Source: Chryseobacterium sp. KLBC 52
Lineage (GTDB): Bacteria; Bacteroidota; Bacteroidia; Flavobacteriales; Weeksellaceae
Assembly: GCF_003347605.1 (NCBI RefSeq)
Contig: NZ_QDFZ01000007.1
Span: forward strand, 62,001-126,000
Length of the DNA stretch: 64,000 nucleotides
Reading direction: 5' to 3'
Under the pieces are notes generated by a model. It had not been told where the DNA came from, searched no databases, and worked only from the letters and a program-made list of their open reading frames with translations. Below, one piece after another: positions 52,065 to 60,458 of this stretch (position 1 is the stretch's first letter; each line of letters starts with the position of its first letter). A program made the position numbers and the translations under genes.

Positions 52065-52940
52065 ATGTTCGATTACAGATTAAAAGTTTTCCATACGGTG
52101 GCTACCCGATTAAGTTTCACGAAGGCTTCAGAGGAGCTCCATATTTCCCAGCCGGCTGTTACTAAACATATTAAAGAAATTGAAACTCAGATAGGTGCTA
52201 AGCTTTTTGACCGTAAAGGAACTTCTATCCAACTGACTCAAAGCGGAAAAATCCTGTTTGAACATGCCGAAAAGATCAGAAACATCTACCGTGACATGGA
52301 GTTTGAGATCAGCCAGGTCAGTCAGCAGCATAAGGGAAAACTGATTATCGGGGCAAGTACAACCGTTGCACAGTATATTTTACCGGAAATTCTGGCCAAA
52401 TTCAATTCGTATTATAAAGATATTAAGATTGAATTGCTGACAGGAAATACAGAAACAATCTCAACCCTTTTAAAAGAGGAGAAAATTGATCTGGGCATTA
52501 TTGAAGGAGAATCACAGTCTTCTTATTTCGAGTATAAAACGTTTAAGCCCGATGAGATTGTACTGGCCGCAAAGTCAGATCATCCTCTTGCTCATAAAAC
52601 TTTAAGTTTAAAAGATCTTTACCAACTGGATCTGATCTTCAGAGAGCAGGGCTCCGGAACACTGGAGTTTATCCAAAACAGGCTTAAAGAAAAGGAAATT
52701 AATATCCATGAATTGAATACCGTCATGCAGTTGGGAAGCAGTGAAAGTATCAAAAATTATCTTCTTCACTCAGAATGCGTGGCGTTTCTTTCCATCAGCA
52801 CTATCCTGAATGAACTTAAAAACAACATCCTTACAGTGATTGATATTAAAAACTTCAGTATTGAAAGAGATTTTCATTTTATCCTGCCTAAAGGCGAACA
52901 ATCTGAACTGATCAGGCTTTTTCTGAGATTTGCAGAATAA
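52065..52940 (+). CDS. LysR-family transcriptional regulator
   Basis: 291 aa. An N-terminal winged helix-turn-helix (LKVFHTVATRLSFTKASEELHISQPAVTKHIKEIETQIGAKLFDR) is followed by the effector domain beginning GKLIIGASTTVAQYILPEILAKF. It precedes the YeiH-family exporter gene by 112 bp on the same strand; this pairing recurs in bacteria, so the LysR protein probably controls that gene. The effector may be a sulphur compound, which is inferred. Confidence 0.93.
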   Translation: MFDYRLKVFHTVATRLSFTKASEELHISQPAVTKHIKEIETQIGAKLFDRKGTSIQLTQSGKILFEHAEKIRNIYRDMEFEISQVSQQHKGKLIIGASTTVAQYILPEILAKFNSYYKDIKIELLTGNTETISTLLKEEKIDLGIIEGESQSSYFEYKTFKPDEIVLAAKSDHPLAHKTLSLKDLYQLDLIFREQGSGTLEFIQNRLKEKEINIHELNTVMQLGSSESIKNYLLHSECVAFLSISTILNELKNNILTVIDIKNFSIERDFHFILPKGEQSELIRLFLRFAE

Positions 52941-53052
52941 GCAATAAGCAACAAGCAAAGATATAACTTTTAGTTATCCAATATAACAAAATACGATTTA
53001 CTTTGTAATACTATTTTCCGGAATTTTGGTGCAGATTTTAAAAGTTCGCATT

Positions 53053-53988
53053 ATGAAAGATTTCATTCAAAATGAAATGACACGGAAAATATTTTTTATT
53101 GTTTTGGCTATATTATGCCTTACACCACTTATATCTTCTCCAATCGCTCTGGCTCTGGGTTTTTTCCTGGTTGTCTTTATAGGAAACCCTTTTGAAAAAC
53201 ACCTTCATCAATATATTCATTTGTTGCTGCAGATTTCAATAGTTGGTCTGGGATTCGGTCTTAAACTGGATGAAGCGCTTCACGCAGGAAAAACAGGACT
53301 GATGCTGACCGTTGTAAGTATTGCCACCGTTATGGTTTTAGGGTATTTTCTGGGAAAATTATTTAAACTGGAAAGGCCATTAGCTTATCTTCTTTCCGCT
53401 GGAACTGCTATTTGTGGCGGGAGTGCCATCGCCGCAGTATCTCCTATTATTAAACCAAGCACCAAACAGATTTCTCTTGCCCTGGCTATTGTTTTCACCC
53501 TTAATTCTATTGCATTATTCGTTTATCCTGCAATAGGGCATCTTCTGAATCTTTCTCAGGAACAGTTTGGACTTTGGTGTGCAGTAGGAATTCACGATAC
53601 GAGTTCTGTAGTAGGTGCGGCCAGTAAATATGGGGATGAAGCTTTGAAAATAGCCACCACGGTGAAACTGGCTCGTGCTTTATGGATTATTCCTGTCTCA
53701 CTGATTACGATGTTCATTTTTAAAAGCAAAGATTCCAAAATAAAGATTCCCTGGTTTATTGGTTATTTCATTGTAGCAATCCTTTTGAACACTTATTTCC
53801 CCTTTCTTGACCGTTTCAGCACTTCGATTACTGTTCTGGCAAAATCCGGTCTGAATCTGACTTTATTTTTGATTGGCTCTACCCTTTCTGTCCAAACGCT
53901 GAAATCGATCGGATTAAAACCTTTGGTTATGGCAATTATCCTGTGGGTAACGATAAGCATCGGCAGTCTGCTTTACATTATCCATTAA
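53053..53988 (+). CDS. YeiH/UPF0324 family membrane protein (putative sulfate exporter)
   Basis: 311 aa with about ten hydrophobic segments. Motifs LLLQISIVGLGFGLKLDEAL, LLSAGTAICGGSAIAAVSPIIKP and WCAVGIHDTSSVVGAASKYGDEAL define UPF0324. Family members are annotated as putative sulfate exporters, with weak experimental basis. The ATG at 53053 gives the family-typical start; a frame opening at 53026 is less likely. A LysR gene lies upstream. Confidence 0.93.
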   Translation: MKDFIQNEMTRKIFFIVLAILCLTPLISSPIALALGFFLVVFIGNPFEKHLHQYIHLLLQISIVGLGFGLKLDEALHAGKTGLMLTVVSIATVMVLGYFLGKLFKLERPLAYLLSAGTAICGGSAIAAVSPIIKPSTKQISLALAIVFTLNSIALFVYPAIGHLLNLSQEQFGLWCAVGIHDTSSVVGAASKYGDEALKIATTVKLARALWIIPVSLITMFIFKSKDSKIKIPWFIGYFIVAILLNTYFPFLDRFSTSITVLAKSGLNLTLFLIGSTLSVQTLKSIGLKPLVMAIILWVTISIGSLLYIIH

Positions 53989-53992
53989 AAGC

Positions 53993-54024
53993 GCAGAACC
54001 CTTTTGAAATCAAAAGGGTTCTGC
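53993..54024. terminator. Hairpin after yeiH-like gene
   Basis: GCAGAACCCTTTTG (53993-54006) and CAAAAGGGTTCTGC (54011-54024) form a 14-bp perfect stem. There is no T-tract directly after. Confidence 0.75.
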
Positions 54025-54068
54025 ATATTAAATGTGGAAATGTTTATTTCTAATTGAAATAATTTTCT

Positions 54069-54248
54069 TTAGATTGCGGCTTCACCACAAGTATATACCT
54101 GCGGGCAACCGATATACTGTACACAATACCAAGGTCCGGTTACTGCTCCTGAGCAGCTGCATCCGCATAGTGATAAATCAGGGTTTCCACTTATTCCTCC
54201 GGTGATGTTTTTCAGATCCTGTTTTTTTAATTTTTTAGCGTTTTTCAT
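54069..54248 (-). CDS. Double-glycine-leader Cys-rich peptide (bacteriocin-like)
   Basis: 59 aa from the ATG at 54248 (an in-frame ATG three codons upstream adds MNI). The leader MKNAKKLKKQDLKNITGG ends in the GG processing site of ABC-peptidase exporters. The 41-residue core holds six cysteines (28, 30, 32, 42, 48, 54) and ends QVYTCGEAAI. Such leaders are used in Chryseobacterium-type bacteriocin-like or signalling peptides. No transporter, peptidase or immunity gene is adjacent. The promoter is unusually complete. Confidence 0.85.
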   Translation of the reverse strand: MKNAKKLKKQDLKNITGGISGNPDLSLCGCSCSGAVTGPWYCVQYIGCPQVYTCGEAAI

Positions 54249-54297
54249 AATGTTCATGAGATTTAGTTTGATTTAAAATATAGTTTTAGTTACCTTC

Positions 54298-54327
54298 CAA
54301 AGTTAAACAAATATTAAATATATGCAA
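54298..54327 (-). promoter_or_regulatory. Promoter of the GG-leader peptide gene
   Basis: On the minus strand, TTG (54325-54327) then 19 bp then TAACTTTG (54298-54305). The leader would be about 44 nt. Confidence 0.8.
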
Positions 54328-54423
54328 CAAAAATTATTGCAAAAATTAATAAATTGTTGATTATAACTTCATTATTATATTCAAAATAAGGAATAACTAA
54401 GTATTATTTTTTAAACAAGTTAA

Positions 54424-55665
54424 TTATTCTGTAAATTCAAGGTCTCTGTCGTGGGTTTCAGAAATGGTAAGTGAAGAGTAAAATGCAAGCCCGAATACCA
54501 CCACTCCTACTATGGCAGCACTTTCCACCACAGGGAAATGCCCTTTAAGGGAATCAAAAGCGAATATCATCACCGGTACCAGCCCTCTTACCATGTTAGG
54601 AACAGTTGTGGTTGCAGTATTTCTGATATTCGTTCCGAACTGTTCTGCTGCCAGTGTTACAAACATAGCCCAATATCCTGTTCCAAATCCCAGCCATACA
54701 CAAAACAGATAATATTTTGTTTCTGTGTTGGTATTGCCGAATAACATAATTGCTACCCCGATCAGCGTAAAGATCAGCATATAAAAAATGGCCATTTTAC
54801 GGGATTTTAAAGCATGAGAAATAAAACCGCTCAACAAGTCACCGACAGAAATACCTACATAAGCCCACATAATTGCTTTTCCGGGGTTGATATCTTTTAT
54901 GCCCAATTCAGGGGCAAACTGATTGGCTAAAACAGCCAGAATCCCTATACAATACCATGTAGGTAATCCTACTGCAATACATTTCAAATACCTTATCAAT
55001 CTGTCTTTATTAGTGAAAAAGGAGAGAAAATTTCCTTTTGATATGTTTTTATGCTCAAGATTCTTATAAATTCCGGATTCCGATACGCTTATTCTCAGTA
55101 TCAATAACATGATTCCCATGATCCCGCCGATAATGTAAGAAATATTCCAGCCTCCAGCCAGTTCTACGGTAAGTTGGGCAACAACAGCACCCATTAATCC
55201 AAAACCTGCAACTACCGAGGTTCCGATCGCTCTTAGATTCTTCGGCAGGCTTTCAGAAACCAGTGTAATTCCTGCTCCAAGCTCTCCGGCAAGCCCAATG
55301 CCAGCGATAAACCTTAAACCGGCATATTGGTACACTAAATGCTCTTTCGGAAAATAAGGAAGAAAACCACAGGCAATATTGGCTAATGAATACACCAGAA
55401 TAGACCCGAAGAGTACAGAAAGTCTCCCTTTTTTATCTCCGAAAATTCCCCAGAATACTCCTCCAATAAGAAGTCCTACCATCTGGCAGTTCAGTATAAA
55501 GGTTCCGTCCGCATCCGGATTCAGCCCCAATGCCTTTAAGCTGGGTATTCTGACAATTCCAAATAAAAGGAGATCATAAATGTCTACAAAATAGCCTAAG
55601 GCAGAAATAATAACGGGAATAGAGAAAATGTACTTCAGTTTTGAAGATAGGGACAGTTCTTGCAT
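54424..55665 (-). CDS. MFS metabolite:H+ symporter
   Basis: 413 aa with about 12 hydrophobic segments. The first loop motif is GVFWGIFGDKKGRLSVLFGS, and GLRFIAGIGLAGELGAGITLVSESLPKNLRAIGTSVVAGFGLMG is the signature of the sugar/metabolite:H+ symporter branch (the ProP/ShiA-like type). The substrate is not visible. The gene is the last before the GG-leader peptide on the same strand. Confidence 0.88.
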   Translation of the reverse strand: MQELSLSSKLKYIFSIPVIISALGYFVDIYDLLLFGIVRIPSLKALGLNPDADGTFILNCQMVGLLIGGVFWGIFGDKKGRLSVLFGSILVYSLANIACGFLPYFPKEHLVYQYAGLRFIAGIGLAGELGAGITLVSESLPKNLRAIGTSVVAGFGLMGAVVAQLTVELAGGWNISYIIGGIMGIMLLILRISVSESGIYKNLEHKNISKGNFLSFFTNKDRLIRYLKCIAVGLPTWYCIGILAVLANQFAPELGIKDINPGKAIMWAYVGISVGDLLSGFISHALKSRKMAIFYMLIFTLIGVAIMLFGNTNTETKYYLFCVWLGFGTGYWAMFVTLAAEQFGTNIRNTATTTVPNMVRGLVPVMIFAFDSLKGHFPVVESAAIVGVVVFGLAFYSSLTISETHDRDLEFTE

Positions 55666-55686
55666 TTTTAAGTTTTGATAAAAATA

Positions 55687-55716
55687 AAAAACCTTTCAAT
55701 TTCTTGAAAGGTTTTT
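55687..55716 (-). terminator. rny terminator
   Basis: AAAAACCTTTCAA (55687-55699) pairs with TTGAAAGGTTTTT (55704-55716), just after rny. Confidence 0.9.
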
Positions 55717-55738
55717 ATTAAATATCTTTTTCTGATCA

Positions 55739-57304
55739 TTATCTGGCAATATTCACAGCTCTTGTTTCTCTGATTACTGTTACTTTTACTTGTCCCGGAT
55801 AAGTCAGTTCATTCTGGATTTTCTCAGAGATGTCGTAAGAAAGCTGAGACGCTACTTCGTCATTTACTTTTCCACTCTCTACCATTACTCTCAGTTCTCT
55901 ACCTGCCTGGATTGCGTAAGCACTGGATACTCCATCGAAGCTTAATGCTGCAGATTCAAGGTCTTTTAATCTCTGAATATAAGATTCCAATACCTGTCTT
56001 CTTGCTCCCGGTCTAGCTCCAGAGATCGCATCGGCAACCTGAATGATCGGAGATAATAATGACTTCATTTCAATTTCGTCGTGGTGAGCTCCGATAGCAT
56101 TTACTACTTCAGGGTTTTCACCGTATTTCTCAGCCCACTGCATTCCTAAAAGGGCGTGTGGTAATTCTGATTCCTGCTCAGGAACTTTACCAATATCGTG
56201 TAAAAGTCCTGCTCTTTTCGCTAATTTTACGTTTAATCCTAATTCAGCAGCCATCGTTGCAGCAATGTTGGCTACTTCTCTTGAGTGCTGTAGTAAGTTT
56301 TGTCCGTAAGAAGAACGGTACTTCATTCTACCTACGATTTTGATCAATTCCGGATGTAATCCATGGATTCCTAAATCAATGATGGTTCTTTTACCCACTT
56401 CGATGATTTCCTCCTCGATCTGTTTTCTTGTTTTTTCTACAACTTCCTCGATTCTTGCCGGGTGAATTCTACCATCAGTTACCAATCTGTGAAGGGATAA
56501 TCTTGCAATCTCTCTTCTTACAGGGTCAAAACATGAAAGAAGAATAGCTTCCGGAGTATCATCCACGATGATTTCCACTCCAGTTACCGCTTCTAAAGCA
56601 CGGATATTTCTACCTTCTCTACCGATAATTCTACCTTTTACTTCATCAGACTCGATGTTGAAAACTGATACTGAATTTTCAATAGCCTGCTCCGTTCCAA
56701 TTCTCTGGATCGTTTGGATAACAATTTTTCTCGCTTCATTTTTAGCATTCATCTGAGCTTCTTCCATGATGCTCTGAACATGTGCCTGTGCTCTTGTTTT
56801 AGCTTCAGCTCTCATGGTTTCTACCAATTCTGCTTTAGCTTCCTCCGCTGTATAATTAGAGATTTTCTCAAGTATTTCTACTTTCTTGGCAGTAGCTGTA
56901 TCTAATTCCTGTTGCTTTCTTTCAAGAATTTCATTTTTCTTAGCATAATCTGCAATCTGCTTGTCTAAATCTTTTTCAAGCTTTCCAGTCTTGCTAAGCT
57001 CGTCATTCAGCTTGTGCTCCTTGTCTTTCGTTCTCTTTTCAACTTCCTGCATTTTCTTTTCGCGGGACTGAATGTCTGCATCATGCTGTGATTTCAGTTC
57101 CAGGAATTTTTCTTTAGCCTGAAGGTTCTTTTCTTTCTTTATGGATTCAGCCTGAACGTTAGCTTTTTCTATAAGGTTTTCGGCATTTTTCTTTGCATCA
57201 TCTATGATGAATTTTGCTTTAGTATTCAGAGAACTTCTGGAAAAAAACATTCCCACGACAGCTCCGATTACTAAACAAACAACACCGACTATAACTTCTA
57301 TCAT
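55739..57304 (-). CDS. rny: Ribonuclease Y
   Basis: 521 aa. An N-terminal membrane helix ([18 protein letters not shown]) is followed by a long coiled coil (about 30-200). The KH domain has [34 protein letters not shown]. The HD domain shows [16 protein letters not shown] and LLHDIGKVP, and the C-terminus is [18 protein letters not shown]. It initiates mRNA decay at the membrane. It is downstream of zapA and the 6S RNA on the same strand. Confidence 0.98.
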   Translation of the reverse strand: MIEVIVGVVCLVIGAVVGMFFSRSSLNTKAKFIIDDAKKNAENLIEKANVQAESIKKEKNLQAKEKFLELKSQHDADIQSREKKMQEVEKRTKDKEHKLNDELSKTGKLEKDLDKQIADYAKKNEILERKQQELDTATAKKVEILEKISNYTAEEAKAELVETMRAEAKTRAQAHVQSIMEEAQMNAKNEARKIVIQTIQRIGTEQAIENSVSVFNIESDEVKGRIIGREGRNIRALEAVTGVEIIVDDTPEAILLSCFDPVRREIARLSLHRLVTDGRIHPARIEEVVEKTRKQIEEEIIEVGKRTIIDLGIHGLHPELIKIVGRMKYRSSYGQNLLQHSREVANIAATMAAELGLNVKLAKRAGLLHDIGKVPEQESELPHALLGMQWAEKYGENPEVVNAIGAHHDEIEMKSLLSPIIQVADAISGARPGARRQVLESYIQRLKDLESAALSFDGVSSAYAIQAGRELRVMVESGKVNDEVASQLSYDISEKIQNELTYPGQVKVTVIRETRAVNIAR

Positions 57305-57349
57305 AATTTATATTGAGTTTTAATTGTATTCATATCCTTGTTCAATAAA

Positions 57350-57518
57350 AAAAGCCCACAATAATCCAGAGATTGAGAGTAAACTCCTAATCAACACGAT
57401 TTGAACTGATTTCCACTGTCTGTAATCCGGAAGCCCGGCACGCCATTCAATGGACATTTGTTCGGTAATTGTTTAGCGTTGAGTTTACCTTTAATGTGTT
57501 AGAATTATTGTAGGCAGT
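57350..57518 (-). ncRNA. ssrS: 6S RNA (flavobacterial type)
   Basis: On the minus strand the closing stem GCCTACAATAAT (57515-57504) pairs with ATTATTGTGGGC (57365-57354). GTAAACTC (57488-57481) pairs with GAGTTTAC (57386-57379) beyond an internal bulge. A large unpaired central region and an apical GC-rich stem (CCGGGCTTCCGG) follow, then TTTTTTT. This rod-with-bubble plan and the position between zapA and rny fit 6S RNA, which binds sigma-A RNA polymerase. Flavobacteria have a distinct 6S class in Rfam (6S-Flavo). The ends are approximate. Confidence 0.75.
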
Positions 57519-57537
57519 ACTTTTCAGGAAAAAAAAT

Positions 57538-57825
57538 CTATTTCCCGATTTCATTCAACGACTGATTAATCTGCGTTAATCTTTCGTTGGTAGAATTAAT
57601 ATTTTTCTCGTAGTTCAGAGAAACTACTTCTGCATTGGTTCCCAGTTTAAGGGCACACATTGCCAAAGCATCCTGTTTATCTCTTACATCGAAATTCTGT
57701 TCAAAATCTTTAATCATATTCTCGATCTGCTTCCCTACTTTACGCAAAGTTTCTTCCTCTGCTGCCGGTACGTTCAGCGGATACACTCTTCCTGCAATGT
57801 TGACGGTTATTCTCCTTACCTCCAT
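57538..57825 (-). CDS. zapA: Cell division protein ZapA
   Basis: 95 aa. The N-terminal half (RITVNIAGRVYPLNVPAAEEETLRKVGKQIENMIKDF) and a coiled-coil C-terminus with DKQDALAMCALKL match ZapA, which stabilises FtsZ rings. Its ATG overlaps the previous gene's TAA (TAATG), so translation is coupled. Confidence 0.95.
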   Translation of the reverse strand: MEVRRITVNIAGRVYPLNVPAAEEETLRKVGKQIENMIKDFEQNFDVRDKQDALAMCALKLGTNAEVVSLNYEKNINSTNERLTQINQSLNEIGK

Positions 57826-58127
57826 TATAATCCACTGTTTTGAAGCTGAGCAATACAGAAATCAATTTCTTTTACCAATCTGTTGATATGGTTTTTCATT
57901 AACCTATTGTGTTCAGGATTTCCTGATATTGCTGAATAAAGTTTTATATTTTTTTGTTCTTCTGCTAATACCTGATTCTTTCTTCTCTCCTCATCATATT
58001 TCTTCTTCAACTCTTCATGCTCAAAATTTAATTCTTTTAAATTTTCCGTAAGATTTTTATAGTTCTTTTGCAGAGTCGAAATCTTTCTCTCTAATTCTGA
58101 AAAATTGTTTTCTAAATCTTGAAGCAT
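57825..58127 (-). CDS. Coiled-coil protein upstream of zapA
   Basis: 100 aa from the ATG at 58127. The frame opens at 58274, but the extra part is encoded by the porT terminator and precedes the -7 element at 58155, so it is not credible. The protein is almost all coiled coil (MLQDLENNFSELERKISTLQKNYKNL...EELKKKYDEERRKNQVLAEEQKN) and ends in LVKEIDFCIAQLQNSGL. It resembles the ZapB-like partner seen upstream of zapA in Bacteroidota, probably a cytoplasmic division or nucleoid factor. No sequence motif proves this. Confidence 0.82.
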   Translation of the reverse strand: MLQDLENNFSELERKISTLQKNYKNLTENLKELNFEHEELKKKYDEERRKNQVLAEEQKNIKLYSAISGNPEHNRLMKNHINRLVKEIDFCIAQLQNSGL

Positions 58128-58154
58128 TTCAGGTTTGTATATTCTAACTAAAAG

Positions 58155-58162
58155 CAAAAATA
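58155..58162 (-). promoter_or_regulatory. -7 element of coiled-coil/zapA operon
   Basis: The minus strand reads TATTTTTG, matching TAnnTTTG, 27 bp before the ATG at 58127. It supports the shorter start. Confidence 0.65.
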
Positions 58163-58213
58163 AAAAAATAATAACACTAACAAAAATAAAACACTCTATA
58201 TTTTGATATAACA

Positions 58214-58241
58214 ATAAAAAAGGAGGTGCCAGTGCACCTCC
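58214..58241 (-). terminator. porT terminator
   Basis: GGAGGTGC (58222-58229) pairs with GCACCTCC (58234-58241) around CAGT; TTTTTT follows on the minus strand. Confidence 0.85.
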
Positions 58242-58266
58242 CGCGTATTTTTCAATACAATATTTT

Positions 58267-59049
58267 TTATTCAAATTTCAAAACGAACATTACCGCTCTT
58301 GTCTGCAATGTAGAGATTGCAGATGACCAGTAAGGAGGTGTAGTAGCGTTATCCGCCACTTTTTCGTTGTTCATGAAGAATGTTCCTCTTACAGCAGGAG
58401 TCAGTTTAAACTTGTTGAAATAAAACTGAATTCCCATTTCTGCAGACCATGCAAAGTTGTGCGTTGTAGATCTGTAGATTCCCTGCATGTTGTCATCTGT
58501 TGAACTTGAGTTAGACTGAAGGTTTACCACATAGTTTACCCCTGCAGCAACGTAAGGTCTTGAATTGTACCATCTTTGACCATGAAGTTCCAGTAATACC
58601 GGAATATCAATCAAAGTAGATTTAATTTCTCTTACTTTATCCTTTTCCTGTAAAGGGAATGGCATAAAAGGAGGATTGGTTAAAGATCCACCCGCATAAA
58701 TGTCATTGGATTGAGTATTAAAAGTCAACTGTCTTTGTGCAAACTGTAACCCTGGTTCTACTCTTACATCAAGATAGTCATTCAGTCTCCATTTTGCAAT
58801 AAGCCCGGCACCGAAACTATAGCTTTCCTTAGAGGTAACAAGGTTTTCATTATCATTCATCCCATATTTCGGATGCAAAACAATGCGGTAATCCAGTCTG
58901 TTCCCGTTCAAATAAAACCCCCAACTGAATTTCTGTTCGTCGAAATCTTCCAACTTGTCCATTCTGTTTCGGGTTCTGAATTGCGCGTTTGCAAAAACGG
59001 CAACATTTACTGAGGTTAAAACCAGTGCTTTTAATAGAAATTTATTCAT
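58267..59049 (-). CDS. porT: PorT/SprT family type IX secretion outer membrane protein
   Basis: 260 aa with signal peptide (NVAVFANAQ). The mature start NRMDKLEDFDEQKFSWGFYLNGNRLDYRIVLHP and the beta-barrel with SYSFGAGLIAKWRLNDYLDVRVEPGLQFAQRQLTF and STLIDIPVLLELHGQRW match PorT. PorT is a barrel protein of the type IX secretion and gliding machinery. It lies directly after ubiE, an order also known in Flavobacterium. The T9SS-tailed LPMO in this window would depend on this machinery. Confidence 0.92.
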   Translation of the reverse strand: MNKFLLKALVLTSVNVAVFANAQFRTRNRMDKLEDFDEQKFSWGFYLNGNRLDYRIVLHPKYGMNDNENLVTSKESYSFGAGLIAKWRLNDYLDVRVEPGLQFAQRQLTFNTQSNDIYAGGSLTNPPFMPFPLQEKDKVREIKSTLIDIPVLLELHGQRWYNSRPYVAAGVNYVVNLQSNSSSTDDNMQGIYRSTTHNFAWSAEMGIQFYFNKFKLTPAVRGTFFMNNEKVADNATTPPYWSSAISTLQTRAVMFVLKFE

Positions 59050-59052
59050 AGG

Positions 59053-59784
59053 TTACTTTGTTGCTTTATAAATTGTGGCTATACCTAAACTTAATTTTTT
59101 ATATTCAACTTTCTTAAATCCCGTATCTAAAAGAATTTGCTTCATCTTCTCCCCGAAAGGAAAAGCATTTACAGAATCCGGAAGGTATGTATACGCCCTA
59201 TTATCCTTAGAAACCAATCTGCCGATGGCAGGTAATATATTTTTGAAATAAAACATATAAAATGGTCCCATGAAACCCTCAACCTTTGAAAACTCCAGTA
59301 TATAAACACTTTTGTTATCTTTAACTACTCTTCTTAACTCTGCCAAACCTTTGGTAAGGTTTTCAAAATTCCTTACTCCAAATGCAACGGAAACAGCATC
59401 AAATCTATTGTCCTCGAAAGGTAAATTTTCTGCATCTCCTTTTTGCATGGAAATTTTGCCGTCTAATTTAAGTTTTTTTATTTTAATAACGCCAACATTC
59501 AGCATTTGTTGTGATAAATCTAATCCAACCACTTTAGAACCGGTCCCTTTTTCAATGGTAATTGCCAGATCCCCCGTTCCTGTAGCCACATCCAGCACTT
59601 CCTGCGGATTATCATTTTTCATCCATCTTACCAGTTTATTTCTCCATAAAACATCAATTTTCATGGATAAAACATGGTTCAGAAGGTCATACTTCGGTGC
59701 AATGTTGTCGAACATATCCTCTACCTGGCTTTTTTTTGTAGCCTCTGAATTGTAGGGAGTAACTTTGGTGATATCTTTTGTCAA
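59053..59784 (-). CDS. ubiE: Demethylmenaquinone methyltransferase
   Basis: 243 aa. SAM motifs: VLDVATGTGDLAITI, VVGLDLSQQMLNVG and NLPFEDNRFDAVSVAFGVRNF (the UbiE/MenG signature), then YILEFSKVEGF and KKVEYKKLSLGIATIYKATK. In Bacteroidota it makes menaquinone. The start codon is TTG at 59784, four bases after the upstream stop; no ATG is available nearby. The porT gene follows after 3 bp. Confidence 0.96.
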   Translation of the reverse strand: MTKDITKVTPYNSEATKKSQVEDMFDNIAPKYDLLNHVLSMKIDVLWRNKLVRWMKNDNPQEVLDVATGTGDLAITIEKGTGSKVVGLDLSQQMLNVGVIKIKKLKLDGKISMQKGDAENLPFEDNRFDAVSVAFGVRNFENLTKGLAELRRVVKDNKSVYILEFSKVEGFMGPFYMFYFKNILPAIGRLVSKDNRAYTYLPDSVNAFPFGEKMKQILLDTGFKKVEYKKLSLGIATIYKATK

Positions 59785-59787
59785 AAC

Positions 59788-60357
59788 TTAAAACTTGTAA
59801 TATTCTTTGTAATAATTTAGGTAATCCTGCTTTCTGAAGATTTTGGATCTTGATTCCACTTTCTGGATATTTTTGATCACTTTGTCGTAGTCTTCATCTA
59901 CATTGTAATAAAAATCTTCTGTGTAAAGCTTATTGAAGCGTCTTGCTCCTCCGTAATAATCCTTTCCGTCAATAACAGTTTTATCAAGGTGGGCCAGTAA
60001 CGAATCTTTTTTAAGATTGTATCCGTAATACTGATCGTTTACATAGTAATCCTGGTGGGTAATATTAATCAGACCACGAAGTTTATTCACTTCAAATGCA
60101 GAATCATAAAGCATTTTTTTGTTCTGATCAAAAACCTGAATAGAGTTTTTCCCTTTATTCAAATCCACATGCACATACTGCCCCGCTGAAATAATTCCTT
60201 CAGATCCGTTATTGATCTTAAAGTAATACGTATTCGGGGTAGGATTATCTACCACATAATAATTCTTCTTGGCTAAAAAAAGGAAGTAGATCCCAAAGGC
60301 AACGATAAACGCCACAGCTGCAATAAGTAAGCCTTTTAAGGACGAGTTGTTTTTCAT
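59788..60357 (-). CDS. Membrane-anchored protein of unknown function
   Basis: 189 aa. One N-terminal membrane helix (LLIAAVAFIVAFGIYFLFL), then a soluble beta-rich domain (KNYYVVDNPTPNTYYFKINNGSEGIISAGQYVHVDLNKG) and a charged Tyr-rich C-terminus (LNYYKEYYKF). No known motif is seen. It is the first gene of a unit with ubiE and porT and has its own -7 element. Confidence 0.75.
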   Translation of the reverse strand: MKNNSSLKGLLIAAVAFIVAFGIYFLFLAKKNYYVVDNPTPNTYYFKINNGSEGIISAGQYVHVDLNKGKNSIQVFDQNKKMLYDSAFEVNKLRGLINITHQDYYVNDQYYGYNLKKDSLLAHLDKTVIDGKDYYGGARRFNKLYTEDFYYNVDEDYDKVIKNIQKVESRSKIFRKQDYLNYYKEYYKF

Positions 60358-60379
60358 AGATTGTAAAGTACAATTTTTG

Positions 60380-60387
60380 CAAATTTA
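60380..60387 (-). promoter_or_regulatory. -7 element of the 59788-60357 gene
   Basis: The minus strand reads TAAATTTG, a perfect TAnnTTTG, divergent from the next one. Confidence 0.65.
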
Positions 60388-60424
60388 ATAATATTTTTAA
60401 TTCTCCGTTATTAATATTAATTAT

Positions 60425-60432
60425 TAACTTTG
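60425..60432 (+). promoter_or_regulatory. -7 element of KASIII gene
   Basis: TAACTTTG is a perfect TAnnTTTG, 26 bp before the ATG. Confidence 0.7.
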
Positions 60433-60458
60433 CATCTTTAAAAAAATCATATAAACGA

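Noticed and set aside
58128..58274. N-terminal extension of the coiled-coil protein upstream of zapA
   Set aside because: It is encoded by the porT terminator and precedes the -7 element at 58155-58162; the ATG at 58127 is a better start.
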